64,000 nucleotides of DNA from Prorocentrum cordatum (Eukaryota; Sar; Dinophyceae; Prorocentrales; Prorocentraceae): the NCBI GenBank assembly GCA_963575745.1, contig CAUYUJ010002102.1, positions 390,739 through 454,738 of the forward strand, in the 5' to 3' direction. Positions 1 through 10,234 of this stretch are shown here, piece by piece. Every line of letters begins with the position of its first letter. The stretch's first letter is position 1. Under the pieces are notes generated by a model that worked only from the letters and a program-made list of their open reading frames with translations, had not been told where the DNA came from and searched no databases. The position numbers and the translations under genes are program-made.

Positions 1-66
<66 letters not shown>

Positions 67-81
67 ATGATTATGATGATG

Positions 82-168
<87 letters not shown>

Positions 169-175
169 CTGATGC

Positions 176-230
<55 letters not shown>

Positions 231-237
231 GATGGCG
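1..237 (+). repeat. (ATG)n microsatellite
   Basis: An almost pure ATG triplet array with a few ATT, GTG and CTG interruptions runs from the window edge. It is open in frame only because the triplet contains no stop codon. I do not call it a gene. Confidence 0.95.
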
Positions 238-279
238 ACGAGCCCGACGAGCCGCTCGATCACGTCTCGAGCAGCGCCG

Positions 280-462
280 ATCGATCGCTGCGTCGGGCAC
301 GTCCCGGGCACGTCCCTCTACAGGAGGAATGTTCCAAGATAGTCAAAGATGGTCTGGGGACGGTGTTCTGCTTTGGTATGTCGTTTTTGAATATGTTCTG
401 TATCTTGAACTGTTCGTCCAGAATCCGCCTGTAGGGGGGCACGCCCGACCTAAATCGATCGC
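280..462 (+). mobile_element. M2 inverted-repeat element with 9-bp TSD
   Basis: The element occupies 289-453. It starts TGCGTCGGGC and ends GCCCGACCTAA, and carries the family's inner TACAGGAGG and CCGCCTGTAGG motifs. The flanks are a perfect direct repeat ATCGATCGC at 280-288 and 454-462. There is no coding capacity. An 8-9 bp TSD and short GC-rich ends suggest a non-autonomous hAT-like MITE (inference). Confidence 0.8.
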
Positions 463-479
463 CATGGGGGAAGCGGGTC

Positions 480-620
480 CTGAGGTTGTTCGCTGTTTTC
501 AAGCTCTCGGGGTCCTCCGAGGGGCCCCAGGTCTGTCAGAAAACGACTCGGGATGAAGGCCTCGTCCTGGAGAAAGGCCCTGGGGTCCAGGACCCGTTCC
601 CTCCAGGGCCCGATTCCCCC
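480..620 (-). repeat. fragment of dispersed repeat family X
   Basis: The segment shares with many others here the phrases 'GGTC.GACC...CCCCGGGACC', a fourfold-T stretch near 'CCCGA.TCGTTTT' and 'GAGG.CCGAAAA'. Clearer copies lie near 9985, 13560, 16020, 26755, 38050, 41045 and 43195. The unit is about 100-120 bp. No TSD is visible. Confidence 0.45.
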
Positions 621-654
621 ATGCCAAATCCAGGCCTCCCACCGGGGTCGAAGG

Positions 655-796
655 ATCGCGATGCATCGATGTGGAGCTCGATTTTCTCCACGCCGACGGC
701 GCCAGTGCATCGTCGACGTCGCCCATGCATCGCCGATGCATCGGCGATACATCGTCGGTGTATCGGCGATGCGACGCGATCCTTCGGCCCCATGTA
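655..796. repeat. GATGCATCG palindromic dispersed repeat
   Basis: The segment holds clustered self-complementary CGATGCATCGGCGATG words and ends in GCGACGCGATCCT. The same words occur at 15734-15890, 51481-51672 and 52240-52310, so this is a dispersed fold-back repeat and not a regulatory site. Confidence 0.65.
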
Positions 797-829
797 CTTG
801 AACACCATGTAGGAGGACTATAGCCCAGG

Positions 830-1389
830 GGTGTCATCACTAGGGGGTTACCACCTCCTTGTTCAACTCTAGGATCCAGGATGAGGGTCCAGGATTGATC
901 CGGAGGTTCTGTATGTCTCGGGGCGTCTCTGAGAGTCCCTGGGGGGCTCTGGTGGATCCAGGGGGGCCCGTTTCCTCGAGGATGTGGCGACCCCCCAGTG
1001 GTGACCCCCTCCCCTGGTATTGCCTGGGGCCCAGAGGTTCGATCGACTCGGGCCTCTGGCGACGTGCTTTCTTCTCAATCGCTGTGTTTCCACTGCTGGT
1101 GTTGGCTGCCAGTGCTTTTTCTTCAGCCCTTGGATGCTTTTCGGCGGCTGCGCCTCGTCGAGAGCGCTCCAGGGGTGTCCCGATCGCCCCGGGCGGCCGC
1201 CGGAGGCTGGAGCCCTGACCCGAAGAGGCCGAAGGACACATGTTCTAATGCCAGCGCAAGAGGAGCCCACACTGGCGGAGAGCAGCAGAGGAGGCGACAG
1301 CCGAAGAGACGGCACGGCGGGGGGGGAGGGCGCGGGGAGCATGGCAGCGGGGGGGCGGACGCGCCGGCCGCGCGTCTGGGTCTGGGCCC
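830..1389. other. stretch with no recognised feature
   Basis: Short GC-rich open frames exist on both strands, but none shows a domain, a start context or a repeat match. I see nothing I can name. Confidence 0.5.
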
Positions 1390-3314
1390 TCAGACGGCCA
1401 CATGGGGCTCGACCTCAGCCGGGCCCAGCTGGGCCCAGCCGGGCCTCAGGCCCCACCGGCCAGCCTGCGCGGAGGGCGGCGCCCGCGCCGCGCACGCTCG
1501 GCCGCCGCCAGCACCCGCTCGATGACCCGCCGGCGACCCTCTGCGTCGGGGATCGCCGTGGCGGCCTCCAGAAGAGGGGGGCCTCGCCTCGCGGAAGCCC
1601 CGCCCGCGCGTGGCGATCCACGGCGCCGGCGCGAGCGCTCGAGCCGCCCCCCGGCCCGACGCATCCACGCCCTCGCGCAGCGTCTGCAGGAGCAGCTGCA
1701 TGGACACTCCGCCAGCACATCCAGCCCGTCGCCCTCCGCCCGCGAGGGGGGGGGGCCGGATCCAGCGCGTCCGCGCCGCCAGCGCTGGCGCCTCCCTGAG
1801 GCGGGGTCTCCGCCTCAGGGCCCGTCGCCACGACCCGCGCCGTGGGGAGGGCGGGAGGCTGCGCCGCCCCCTCGTGGGGGCTGGCCTGCCGTGCAACCGT
1901 CGCCCACAACCCAATGGGGAGGGCCGGAGGCAGCACCGCATCCGCGCGGGAGCTGGCCTGCTGCCCGAGGCGACCCCGCCGCCTCCCCGCCAGCCGGGCT
2001 GCAGGCAGCTTGTCCTGCGAGAGCGCAGCCCAGCAGCGCCCTGCGAGGCGCCGCTGCGCGCCTGGCGCTGGCGCGGCGGCGTGGCCACCGCGGCCGCGGT
2101 CCCTGGCCAGGACCGCGGTGTCCAGCCGCCGTCCAACGCGTCGTGCTCGCCTCGATGGCGTGGTCGTTGGTGTCCCCGGGGGATGGTGGCCTCACCGTTG
2201 CTGCAGCCTGCGCTGCAGCTGGCAGGGCCGCCGGGCGGCAGGCGGCCGCCGGAGCCGCTCAGAGTGTCCACTGGAGGAGAACCTGGCCCGCAGGCAGGTC
2301 CTGGGCAGTGAGCCCTTGCCAGCCCGCGGCCGCCACCAGCACCGCGCTGGGGGCGCCGCCTGCAGGTGCTGCTGCTTCCGCCTCCCGCGCTGCTGCAGAC
2401 TCCTGCCTCCGCATCCTCGCTGGAGGATGGGCTGGGGCCGCCGTGGCGCTCGTGCCAGCGAGGGCGCCGCCAGGCGGCGCGTCTGGGGGTGCCCGAGCCC
2501 GGGCAACCGGGGGTGGGCGGCCGGTGCGACCGTCGCCGCTCTCCCGCCAGCTTCCCCCGTCCCCTCCGCCTCGCCGCTGTCGTCCGAGTGCTCGTCGTAG
2601 TGCTCGCTCTCAGCCCAGGCCAGCGAGCCATGCGGGAGCGTCTGGCCTCCGCCCTGGCAGGGCTCCGAGGCGGGCGCCAAGAGCGCACGGCCTCGGTGCG
2701 GCGCGTCCCGCGCGTTCACCGCCGGACCCTGGCTCCTGGCCGCGTTCTCCTCCCGCGCTGGCCGCCCGCCAGCGCGCGGGAGGCCGCGGCGGCGCCCGCG
2801 GCGGCGGCTGCGGCTGCGGCGGCTGCGCGCCTGCCGCCGGTGCGAGCGGTGGCGCCTCGCCCCCGGGCCCCGGCCGCGTCCCCGTGAGCGCGCCTGCGCT
2901 GCTGCAGGAGCTCCGCCGGGAGCTCTGCGGCCGCGTCGCGCGCGCCTCCGCCCGCGCCCCCCTGCGTCGGCGCAATGCCTCCCGGCGGTCGCCCACGCGG
3001 TCACCTGCGGAGTGGCTTCGAGAGCCGCCGCCTCGGCGCCCTCGTGTGCGGCGGCGGCGGCGGCGCCGCAGCCCCGCGCGCTCGGGGCCGGCGCCACGGA
3101 GGGCGGCCCGGCGCAGGGGGGCGCAGAGCTGCCATCCCCACCCCGCGGTGGGAGGCAGGGCGAGCACATGCACGCGTGTCCGTGCGGCGCCCACGGCATG
3201 CCGCCGGCGCGGCCGCCGAACTGCTGCAAGGCCCTCGAGTCCACTACCGGGGCACGTTCGCACGTTCCCACCCTCCTTCGGGGGTTGGGAACTCTTGAGC
3301 CCAAATGGCTACAG
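1390..3314 (-). pseudogene. decayed SL-tagged coding sequence (processed copy?)
   Basis: A minus-strand DinoSL relic (3294-3314) is followed, reading toward lower coordinates, by about 95 nt of leader and an ATG at 3199. The frame from that ATG stays open for about 335 codons to 2192. It begins MPWAPHGHACMC, is Ala/Arg/Gly-rich in the middle, and has an acidic patch (SEHYDEHSDDSGEAEGTGE). Further downstream, helix-like text appears in other minus frames, for example SMQLLLQTLREGVDA near 1700 and LLEAATAIPDAEGRRRVIERV near 1550, so frames change along the copy. The protein family is not recognised. I see neither an A tail nor a TSD at the 3' side, so a processed copy is inferred from the leader alone. 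A live gene with a genomic SL relic cannot be excluded. Confidence 0.45.
3294..3314 (-). other. relict dinoflagellate spliced leader
   Basis: Read on the minus strand this is CTGTAGCCATTTGGGCTCAA plus G, matching the DinoSL at 19 of 21 positions. The leader is added to mRNAs by trans-splicing, so a genomic copy beside a coding region is the signature of a reverse-transcribed mRNA (established for dinoflagellates). Confidence 0.8.
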
Positions 3315-3545
3315 ACCCGAAAGCCGCACGAAGCACATATACCTCGGACGATGTGGCTTTGGTTCCATCGCGGCGACCTTTCCCCGTTTCGGCTCTCTGG
3401 TCCCATTGGGATCGTCAAAGCCTGCTCCGGGATGCAGGACTGCTCCCAGAGAAGTGGTCGGGAGCCCATGGGCCGCGGGTTGAAACAGAAATAGTCAGAC
3501 CGGCGAGTGTCAGGGGACGTGGTGTATCATTCATGGCGACATGCT

Positions 3546-3711
3546 TCAGGAGGGGAAAAAGCACACAGACACAATGAATCGTCGATTCCCCCGAAAATAG
3601 GGGAAAAAATGGGAAGGGGGGGGGGAAGACAGGGACCCAGAACACATGGAAGCATAGGGGGAATCCCTCTTTGCTTGTGTGCATCTGTTTGTGTGTCCCA
3701 GGGCCCCATTC
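3546..3711 (+). mobile_element. M1 element
   Basis: The copy starts TCAGGAGGGG and ends near GTCCCAGGGCCCCATTC. Internal hallmarks are CACACAGACACAAT, ATCGTCGATTCCC and GGGGAAGACA, then TTGTGTGTCCCAGGGCCCC. The right flank is a (GGA)n array and no TSD can be read. Confidence 0.8.
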
Positions 3712-3800
3712 GGAGGAGGAGGAGGAAGAGGTGGAGGAGGAGGAGGAGGAGGAGGAGGAGGAGGAGGAGGAGGAGGAGGAGGAGGAGGAGGGGGAGGCAT
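3712..3800 (+). repeat. (GGA)n microsatellite
   Basis: A purine triplet array starts directly at the right end of the M1 copy. Confidence 0.95.
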
Positions 3801-3949
3801 CCTTCCTGGCGAGATGTTGCTTTGGCGTTGTCGACCTCCTGGAGGCCCTCGGCGGGCCTGCCTGCGGGGCCCGTGGAGGAGCGGCCTGCGGGGCGGGGCG
3901 GGGCAGAGCGCCAGCTCTGGTGGACAGGGCCGGGATCTACGGGGGGCCC

Positions 3950-4385
3950 GAATCGTTCGGGGGAGCGTAAGACCCGGGTTTGCCAGGACTCTCGGGCTGG
4001 GCGAAAGGGGGGGATTGGGAAAGGGGGGTTATGAAATTTGCTGCATGCAGCTGGTTTCGGCCCCACCGAGGGGCCCATTCCTCGATACATGGTCGCCTCC
4101 GGCGCCGGGAGGCGCCGGGAAAATCAGCTACGCGAGCTGATTCTCAACCCCCCCCTTTGCTATCCCCCCCTTTCGCCCGACCCGATAAGACCCGGGTTTG
4201 CCAGGACTCGGGTTGGCCATCGTTTTTTGACGACCGCGACTCGGATCTTGACGAGCAGGAGTTTCGTGGGATGTCTGCAGCGGGAGGCCTCGTCAAAATG
4301 CAGGCTCGGCCTCGTCATTTTTTCGACGACCTCGTCGGGGATTTCCGAGTCCCCTGTACCCGGGTCTTACGCCTCCCTGAATCGT
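3950..4385. mobile_element. outer inverted-repeat element with 7-bp TSD, interrupted by M5
   Basis: Inverted ends face each other: GGGGGAGCGTAAGACCCGGG near 3960 and, reverse-complemented, GGGAGGCGTAAGACCCGGG near 4375. The direct repeat GAATCGT flanks them at 3950-3956 and 4379-4385. Inside sits an M5 element (3992-4185). It is a nested insertion. Confidence 0.65.
3968..4209. mobile_element. M5 element flanked by 24-bp direct repeat
   Basis: The element at 3992-4185 has inverted ends of roughly 23-35 bp (TCGGGCTGGGCGAAAGGGGG at the left, matching the reverse complement of the right end with few mismatches). It is bracketed by a perfect 24-bp direct repeat beginning TAAGACCCGGGTTTGCCAGG at 3968-3991 and 4186-4209. 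A related copy lies at 50010-50195. Confidence 0.7.
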
Positions 4386-4392
4386 GAACATC

Positions 4393-4567
4393 GAGACTCT
4401 GGAGGGAAAACAACACACAGACACAATTCATCGTCGATCCCCCCGAAAGTATGGGAAAATATACGGGAAGTGGGGGGGAAGACGAAAATCAAAAAAATAT
4501 TGAAAAATATGGGGAATCATTTTATTTGTGTGTATTTATTTGTGTGTCCCAGGGCCCCTTCAGAGAC
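4393..4567 (+). mobile_element. M1 element with 5-bp TSD
   Basis: The element spans 4398-4562, with a perfect direct repeat GAGAC at 4393-4397 and 4563-4567. It starts TCTGGAGGG and ends CCCCTTCA. Confidence 0.85.
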
Positions 4568-5085
4568 GTCGTCGGATGTCTGGGCTTCGATCCATCCTCC
4601 TGGCCAGGCCCGGAGGTTCCATCGAGGGTCGACATGTTTGAGCGTGTTTCCTTCTTGCTTGGGGCATAGCGGGTAGTTTAGCTCCCGGCACCCCTCCCGC
4701 CCCCTTCTAATTAACGTAACGCCCCTCCCCCTCCGGACACTGCCGCCGTGCGCACGGCGGGGGAGAGGCGTTACATTATACCCCCCCCTGGCCCCCTCCC
4801 CCGCCCCCACCCCGCCCATAATGCCCATCGTCGCCGAAAGTACAGAAACGCGCTCTTTGGGGGAGGTGAGAAGGCTTTGGGTTGTGCACAGGCGGCCCCC
4901 CCTGGTAGTCCCTGGCTGGCCTCAGCAGCCCCCCCGAGTGGTCCCAGCTGGCCTCAGCAGCCCCCCCGAGTAGTCGGGGGCGGTCTCAGCACCCCAGAGC
5001 CGCCTGGGGCGGCGCCGCCTGGGGCTGCACCCCAGGCTTGAGGTGTTGAGAGCGCCCCGGGCCACAGGGGGGAGCCGGCTGAGTC
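4568..5085. other. stretch with no recognised gene
   Basis: GC-rich DNA with a short local duplication of a GGCCTCAGCAGCCCCCCCGAGT phrase near 4918-4975. Nothing else can be supported. Confidence 0.5.
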
Positions 5086-5197
5086 AGGGTGGATAAGGCA
5101 TAAAAAAAGTCTTCGATATCTCCTTATGAAGATATGGGAAGTGGAGGGAAGACGAACATCCAGAAAATAGTGAAAAAATTGCAATAGAGGGAATCCT
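5086..5197 (+). repeat. degenerate M1 fragment
   Basis: It retains ATGGGAAGTGGAGGGAAGAC, GAACATCCAGAAAAT and AGGGAATCC in M1 order, but both ends are lost. Confidence 0.6.
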
Positions 5198-5324
5198 TGG
5201 ATTTTACCTAACAGCGAAGACTGATAGGTTTCTAGTTGACTCAAAAGAGCTCACAGATCACTCCACAGGGGGGTCCGGGCAGGTGTTGGGAGTTGCCGGG
5301 CGGCAGGTGCCGGGCTCGTTTTTC

Positions 5325-5900
5325 GCCAACAGTCACACACTTCGTGCTCTTCGATTTCCCAGAACTCCATTCCCAGGCCACATTCTGGAGGGCCGGATGC
5401 AACAGTCACACACTTCGTGCTCTTCGAGTTCCCAGAACTCCATTCCCGGGCCACATTCTGGAGGGCCGGATGCAACAGTCACACACTTCGTGCTCTTCGA
5501 GTTCCCAGAACTCCATTCCCGGGCCACATTTTGGATGCCCGGAGCCAACTGTAGGCCACTTCGTGCTCTTCGATTTCCCAGAACTCCATTCCCGGGCCAC
5601 ATTTTGAATGCCCGGAGCCAACTGTAGGCCACTTCGTGCTCTTCGACTTCCCAGAACTCCATTCCCGGGCCACATTTTGAATGCCCGGAGCCAACTGTAG
5701 GCCACTTCGTGCTCTTCGAGTTCCCAGAACTCCATTCCCGGGCCACATTTTGAATGCCCGGAGCCAACTGTAGGCCACTTCGTGCTCTTCGAGTTCCCAG
5801 AACTCCATTCCCGGGCCACATTTTGAATGCCCGTAGCCAACTGTAGGCAACTTCGTGCTCTTCGACTTCCCAGAACTCCCATTCCTGGGCCACATTTTCA
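5325..5900. repeat. 73-bp tandem repeat array (about 8 units)
   Basis: Successive units are spaced 73 bp apart (for example 5541 and 5614) and carry CACTTCGTGCTCTTCGA, CCCAGAACTCCATTCCCGGG and CCACATT. The first units have GCAACAGTCACACA where later ones have GGAGCCAACTGTAGGC. Because 73 is not a multiple of 3 and no unit holds stops, long minus-strand frames run through it; these are not taken as genes. Confidence 0.95.
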
Positions 5901-5902
5901 GC

Positions 5903-6681
5903 AGGGGCAAGAGCACGACGAGGAGGAGGACGAGCAAGACCAGGAGGACGAGGACGAGCAGGAGCAGGACGAGGAGCAGGAGGAGCAGGAGAAGAAGGAC
6001 GAGCAGGAGGAGGAGGAGAACGAGCAGGAGGAGGAGGACGACCAGGAGGAGGAGGACGACCAGGAAGAGGAGGAGGAGGAGGAGGAGGAGGAGGGGAGGG
6101 GGAGGAGTACCAGGAGGAGGAGGAGGAGGAGGAGGAGGAGGAGGAGGAGGAGGAAGAGGAGGAGGAGGAGGAGGAGGACGAGGACGAGGAGGAGGAGGAG
6201 GAGGGGGGGGGGAGAGTACCAGGAGGAGGAGAACGAGGACCACCAGGAGGAGGAGGAGGAGGAGGAGGAGGAGGAGGAGGAGAGACACCAGGAGGAGGAG
6301 GACGAGCAAGACGAGGAGGACGAGAACGAGGACGACCAGGAAGAGGAGGAGGAGGAGGAGGAGGGGAGGGGGAGGACTACCAGGAGGAGGAGGAGGAGGA
6401 GGAGGAGGAGGAGGAAGAGGAGGAGGAGGACGAGGAGGAGGAGGAGGAGGAGGACGAGGAGGAGGAGGGGGGGGGAGAGCACCAGGAGGAGGAGAACGAG
6501 GACCACCAGGAGGAGGAGGAGGAGGAGGAGGAGGAGGAGGAGAGAGCACCAGGAGGAGGAGGACGAGCAAGACGAGGAGGACGAGAACGAGGACGAGCAG
6601 GAGGAAGAGGAGGAGGAGGAGGAGGAGGAGGAGGAGGAGGAGGAGCAGGAGAAAGAGGAGGAGGAGGAGGAGGCAGGCTGA
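5903..6681 (+). repeat. purine triplet (GGA/GAC) low-complexity block
   Basis: About 780 bp of GGA, GAC and AGC triplets with internal duplications. It abuts the 73-bp array. Confidence 0.95.
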
Positions 6682-6930
6682 GGCTGAGGCTGTGACTGCG
6701 ACTGCCGTTGCCGCTGCGACTGTCATCGCGAATGCGACTACGACTGCGAGAACAGCAGAATTCGACAACTGGATTTTCATCTGAATCTTAAGGGGAATGC
6801 TTTCAGATATGCTTCTACACATCGCTGTTAGGTTGCTTTGCCGGGATAATTTGTCTATTTAGCTGATTTCGCCGGCCCATTTTGACGCACTGGGAGGCAG
6901 TGCACAGGAAGCTCTTGGGAGCTCTCCGAG
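6682..6930. other. short unique stretch
   Basis: It contains a small run of CTGCGA-type hexamers (6690-6760) and then unique DNA. No gene is recognised. Confidence 0.4.
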
Positions 6931-6934
6931 GCTT

Positions 6935-7480
6935 TCAGGGACGTCTTAACCTGAAGCCTTTTTGGGGCTCTTGTGGGCCTCTTGGCGGCCTCCTGACCGC
7001 CTGTTGGGGGCCTCTTGGGGCCTCTTAGGGACCTCTGGGGACCTCCTGGGGGCTGCTTATGGCCGAGGGCTCGAAGTGTTGTTTCGTGTTCCCCCTCTGG
7101 GGCCTCTCTTGGGGCGTTCTTGGGGCCTTCTTGGGCCGTCTTGGAGTCGTCTTGGGCGGTCCTGGAGCCCTCTTGGGTCGTCTTGGGGCTCTCTTGGGGC
7201 CCTCTTGGACCCTCTTGGGGCGATCTTGAGGACCTCTTGGGCCGTCTTGAGGCGTCCGGAAGCCGAAAAGGGGGAAACACCCAAATCTGTCCAAAACCTA
7301 AGGAACATCAATGAATTTTACCTCTTGGGGCCCTCTTAGGGTGCTTTTGAAAGCCTCTTGGGGCGTCTTGGGGCAATCTTGGGCACCTTGGAGCGATCTT
7401 GTGGCATCTCGGAGTCCTTTTGTTCCATCTTGGGGGCCTCTTGGCGGCCTCTTGGCCCTTCTTGGGGCTTTCTGGAGGGC
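6935..7480 (-). repeat. CTCTTGGGGC repeat cluster (minus-strand CCAAGACGGCCC family)
   Basis: Repeated CTTGGGGC and CGTCTTGGGC phrases are broken by a conserved spacer at about 7250-7320 (GGCGTCCGGAAGCCGAAAA, then a less repetitive 60 bp). The same phrase-plus-spacer layout occurs on the plus strand at 52590-52703, 57112-57600, 58290-58626 and 61248-62010. Confidence 0.8.
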
Positions 7481-7656
7481 TTCGAGGGTGGCGCCCACCC
7501 GACCCGACCCGGGGATCTCTGACCCGACCCGGCCAGGGACCGCACGAGGTACTTTTCGTCCGGGGACCCCCAGGGGCCGCCCCGCGCGCGCGAAGTAGAA
7601 ATATTGTACGCAGTTACCGGAGATCTTAGGGCGCCTTTGGCCCGTCGGACCGGCAA

Positions 7657-7658
<2 letters not shown>

Positions 7659-7718
<60 letters not shown>
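7659..7718 (+). repeat. (TG)n microsatellite
   Basis: A dinucleotide TG run of about 60 bp. Confidence 0.95.
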
Positions 7719-7721
<3 letters not shown>

Positions 7722-7864
7722 ATATGGGCCCCTTCGTGGAGGCCAGACGGGACTACCTGAGGGGGCTGCCTGTGCGCAACCCGACGCTGAAAACCAGCGG
7801 TGTTCGACCTCCGGAGACTCGCCACGAAGCAGCCGTGTGGCATGAGGGAAGAGATCTTGCCAGG

Positions 7865-8005
7865 GAGGAGGAGGAGGAGGAGGAGGAGAAGGAGGAGGAG
7901 GAGGAGGCGGAGGAGGAGGAGGAGGAGGGGGAGGAGGAGGAGGAGGAGAAGGTGGAGGAGGAGGAGGAGGAGGAGGAGGAGGAGGAGGAGGAGGAGGAGG
8001 AGGAG
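7865..8005 (+). repeat. (GGA)n microsatellite
   Basis: A GGA array with a few AAG, GCG and GTG interruptions. Confidence 0.95.
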
Positions 8006-8009
8006 TCCT

Positions 8010-8750
8010 GGAGGGAATGCTCCAGGAGTCGCCTGGCTCTTGGTTTGCTCAATCCCCCCCAGGGCCGACCAGCCCTGGGGGGGACGCACGTGTAACCCAG
8101 GGTAGGGCCGTTCTTTTGCATCCCTCAGCTCTGGGCTTCCGCTCGTGCTGCCCTTCGCTGGCCCTCGATGCCCCTGCCGTCTCGCTCGCTTCCCCTCGGC
8201 CGGCGCGGCCGCCCTCTTTTCCCACGGCGGCCGCGAGCCTCTCTAGGCGGGCGGCTCGGGGCCGCTCCTGCCGTGGCCGAAGCCCTGGCACTGCTCGGAC
8301 GTGTGCCTCTGTTCTCTCGGCGGGGATCCTCGAAGAGCTGAGTTGCCTCGGCACGCGCGTTTTGAAGCGCAATACCTCCCGTGTTGAAGACGTCCGTGTC
8401 AATACGTTGCGTGTGTGGCTCCACGGTTGCTCACCCTCCAGATCTTCGCCTCCGGCTCCTGTCCGCGGCGTACTTTTTCCCTGCAAGCTTTTCGGCACCG
8501 CCTGCACCCCGGGCCCCGCCCTCTCCGGCCGCTTGAGGCCCCGCCCGCCTGTGCCCCGTCTCCCTAATTGGAGCTGTGCGTAGCCCGCCTAGCTTTTAGC
8601 GGAAGAGGTTCGCTCTCGCCCCGCCGACCAAGTGTGTGGCTCCACGTATTGGGCCACGTTTGGGCGAGTGCATCGCGTCGGACCTACGGTTTCAGCCTAC
8701 GTGTTTTCCGTATCGATACGGTACGTGTTGCGTGTTGCGTATCGGGGCAG
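8010..8750. other. stretch with open frames but no recognised gene
   Basis: A plus-strand frame at 8017-8583 (188 codons) and overlapping minus frames are all open. The composition is Ser/Pro/Arg-rich on either strand and no domain is visible. Confidence 0.4.
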
Positions 8751-8752
8751 CG

Positions 8753-8929
8753 AAGTCTCAGGAGGGAAAAAAACACACAGACACAATGAATCGTCGATCC
8801 CCCAGAAAATATATAGGGAAATATGGGAAGTGGGGGGGACGACAAAAACCGAGAACATATGGGAAAATAGGGGGATTTTTTAAAAATTTGTGTGTATTTG
8901 TTTGTGTGTCCCAGGGCCCCTTCAAAGTC
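8753..8929 (+). mobile_element. M1 element with 5-bp TSD
   Basis: The element spans 8758-8924, from TCAGGAGGG to CCCCTTCA. A perfect direct repeat AAGTC lies at 8753-8757 and 8925-8929. Confidence 0.9.
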
Positions 8930-9114
8930 GCAGAGCATCCTGGATCATCTTGCAACGGGTAGGCGCCCGAAGCCGACCAGGGGCACGGGGAGCGGGCGGC
9001 CCGAGCGACGGCGAGCAGCCGAGGCGGTGCACCCGAGCAGGGCACAGGAGCAGCGGGGGGGGGGGGGGGGGGGCCGTCCCTCCAACGACCCGATACTCTC
9101 GAGCATTGGCAAGG

Positions 9115-9262
9115 GCTCCCTCGAGGGCGCGAAGTTATTCGCGCTTCGCGGTCCTCGTTCCTTCTCCCCCTCCTCCTCGTCCTCCTATTCTCCCTTTGGG
9201 AGGGCGGCGCGAGAGCGCGAAGTTATTCGCGCTTCGCGCTTCGGGGAGCGCGAAGCGCGAAG
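9115..9262. repeat. GCGCGAAGTTATTCGCGC palindrome cluster
   Basis: Two copies of a GCGCGAAGTTATTCGCGCTT word and a third, shorter one make a self-complementary cluster. A G run of about 18 lies just upstream, near 9055-9073. Confidence 0.8.
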
Positions 9263-9283
9263 TTGGGAGCCCTAGATTGGTCT

Positions 9284-9490
9284 GGACGCCCGAAGTGGGC
9301 ACGGGAAGACTGGGCACAGTGCCCAGCAGCAGCTCCTGTTCATTCTGCACGGGACCCGCTGTCCACGCCGCCGCGGCCCGTGTCCATTCGAGACAGGAGG
9401 CCGCCTGCCCAACAGCGGCCGCTGTTGGTTTGGGACAACATTTGCTGTTGGGCATTGTGCCCATTCTTCCCGTACCCACTTCGGGCGTCC
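9284..9490. mobile_element. M6 long inverted-repeat element
   Basis: The left end GGACGCCCGAAGTGGGCACG is mirrored at the right end (GTACCCACTTCGGGCGTCC), with about 45-bp imperfect arms. Related copies lie at about 12240-12552 and 28643-28823. No clear TSD. Confidence 0.75.
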
Positions 9491-9694
9491 AAAATTGGGG
9501 GCCTCAGCTCACCGAGCGCGTTTTACGACTTGCAAAGGGTGCCTGCTCGTAAACGTCGGAAGAGCAGATGTTTGCCACGGTGTAGCGGATCGTGAACCCT
9601 CCGCGGCGGATCCAGGCCATCTGCGAGTAGCCACTTTGCGAGTAGTGGAGCACGCTTGTCTATCAGCGGCACCGTTAGGGGGGATATGCTCAGG

Positions 9695-9862
9695 TAGGCG
9701 ACGACAAAAAACGGGTCCAACTGCGCCGACATTTGCGCGTAAGCTCCCCGCGTAAGGTCGCGCGTAAACGCCCTCGTCCCCAACGTAGCGTGCCGCGCTG
9801 GCGGCCCGCGTAAGCCACCGCGTAAGGTCGCTGTGTCATTGCGCAAGGACGGTCCCACCCAG
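9695..9862. repeat. GCGTAAG dispersed repeat, copy 1
   Basis: It matches 63237-63412 along its length, sharing AACTGCGCCG, GCGCGTAAGCTCCCCGCGTA and AGCGTGCC. GCGTAAG words recur inside. Confidence 0.75.
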
Positions 9863-9984
9863 GAACGTGCGGTTCTGCCATCGGGTGGTTCTAGCCGATC
9901 TGTCAGCGATTTTTTTCGCCGATTCCAGGTCGCTGTTTCCCACGCCTTTGAGCTGGCACCCCCATAGCGTTCCCCATCAGGCCC

Positions 9985-10085
9985 CGGGCCTCTCGACACT
10001 CGGACCTCTCGACGCTCTCCTTGGGACCGGCTCGTCGTCCCGAGCCGCTTTCTGACGGCCTGCAGGGTCCGAAAGCTGGCGGCCC
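9985..10085 (+). repeat. dispersed repeat family X
   Basis: It contains CTTGGGACCGGCTCGTCGTC, CCGAGCCGCTTTCTGACGG and the GGGTCCGAAAG end typical of the family. Confidence 0.55.
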
Positions 10086-10234
10086 AGAGGCAGAAAGCTG
10101 TTGAAGCACCTCGGATTGTATGTTAGCCAGCGTGGACCCCAAACAGTAAGTTTTTGCGCTGTGGCTGTGTGAGCTATGTGGTGCACGCTGCGTGGCGTGA
10201 GCGATGCGGTGCAGTATACGTGCAGCTCGACGCG

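Noticed and set aside
1-342. Open frame of almost pure Met
   Set aside because: It is the ATG microsatellite read in frame, with no other coding signal.
1217-3340. GACCCGAAGAGGCCG (1217) and GACCCGAAAGCCG (3313) as a TSD of the minus-strand retrocopy
   Set aside because: They match imperfectly with shifts, and no T run adjoins the lower-coordinate copy.
5479-6822. 447-codon minus-strand open frame
   Set aside because: It is the product of a purine/pyrimidine triplet block plus the 73-bp tandem array; no unit contains a stop, so length carries no weight.
7659-7718. TG run as a regulatory or Z-DNA element
   Set aside because: No neighbouring gene or further signal; a simple microsatellite suffices.
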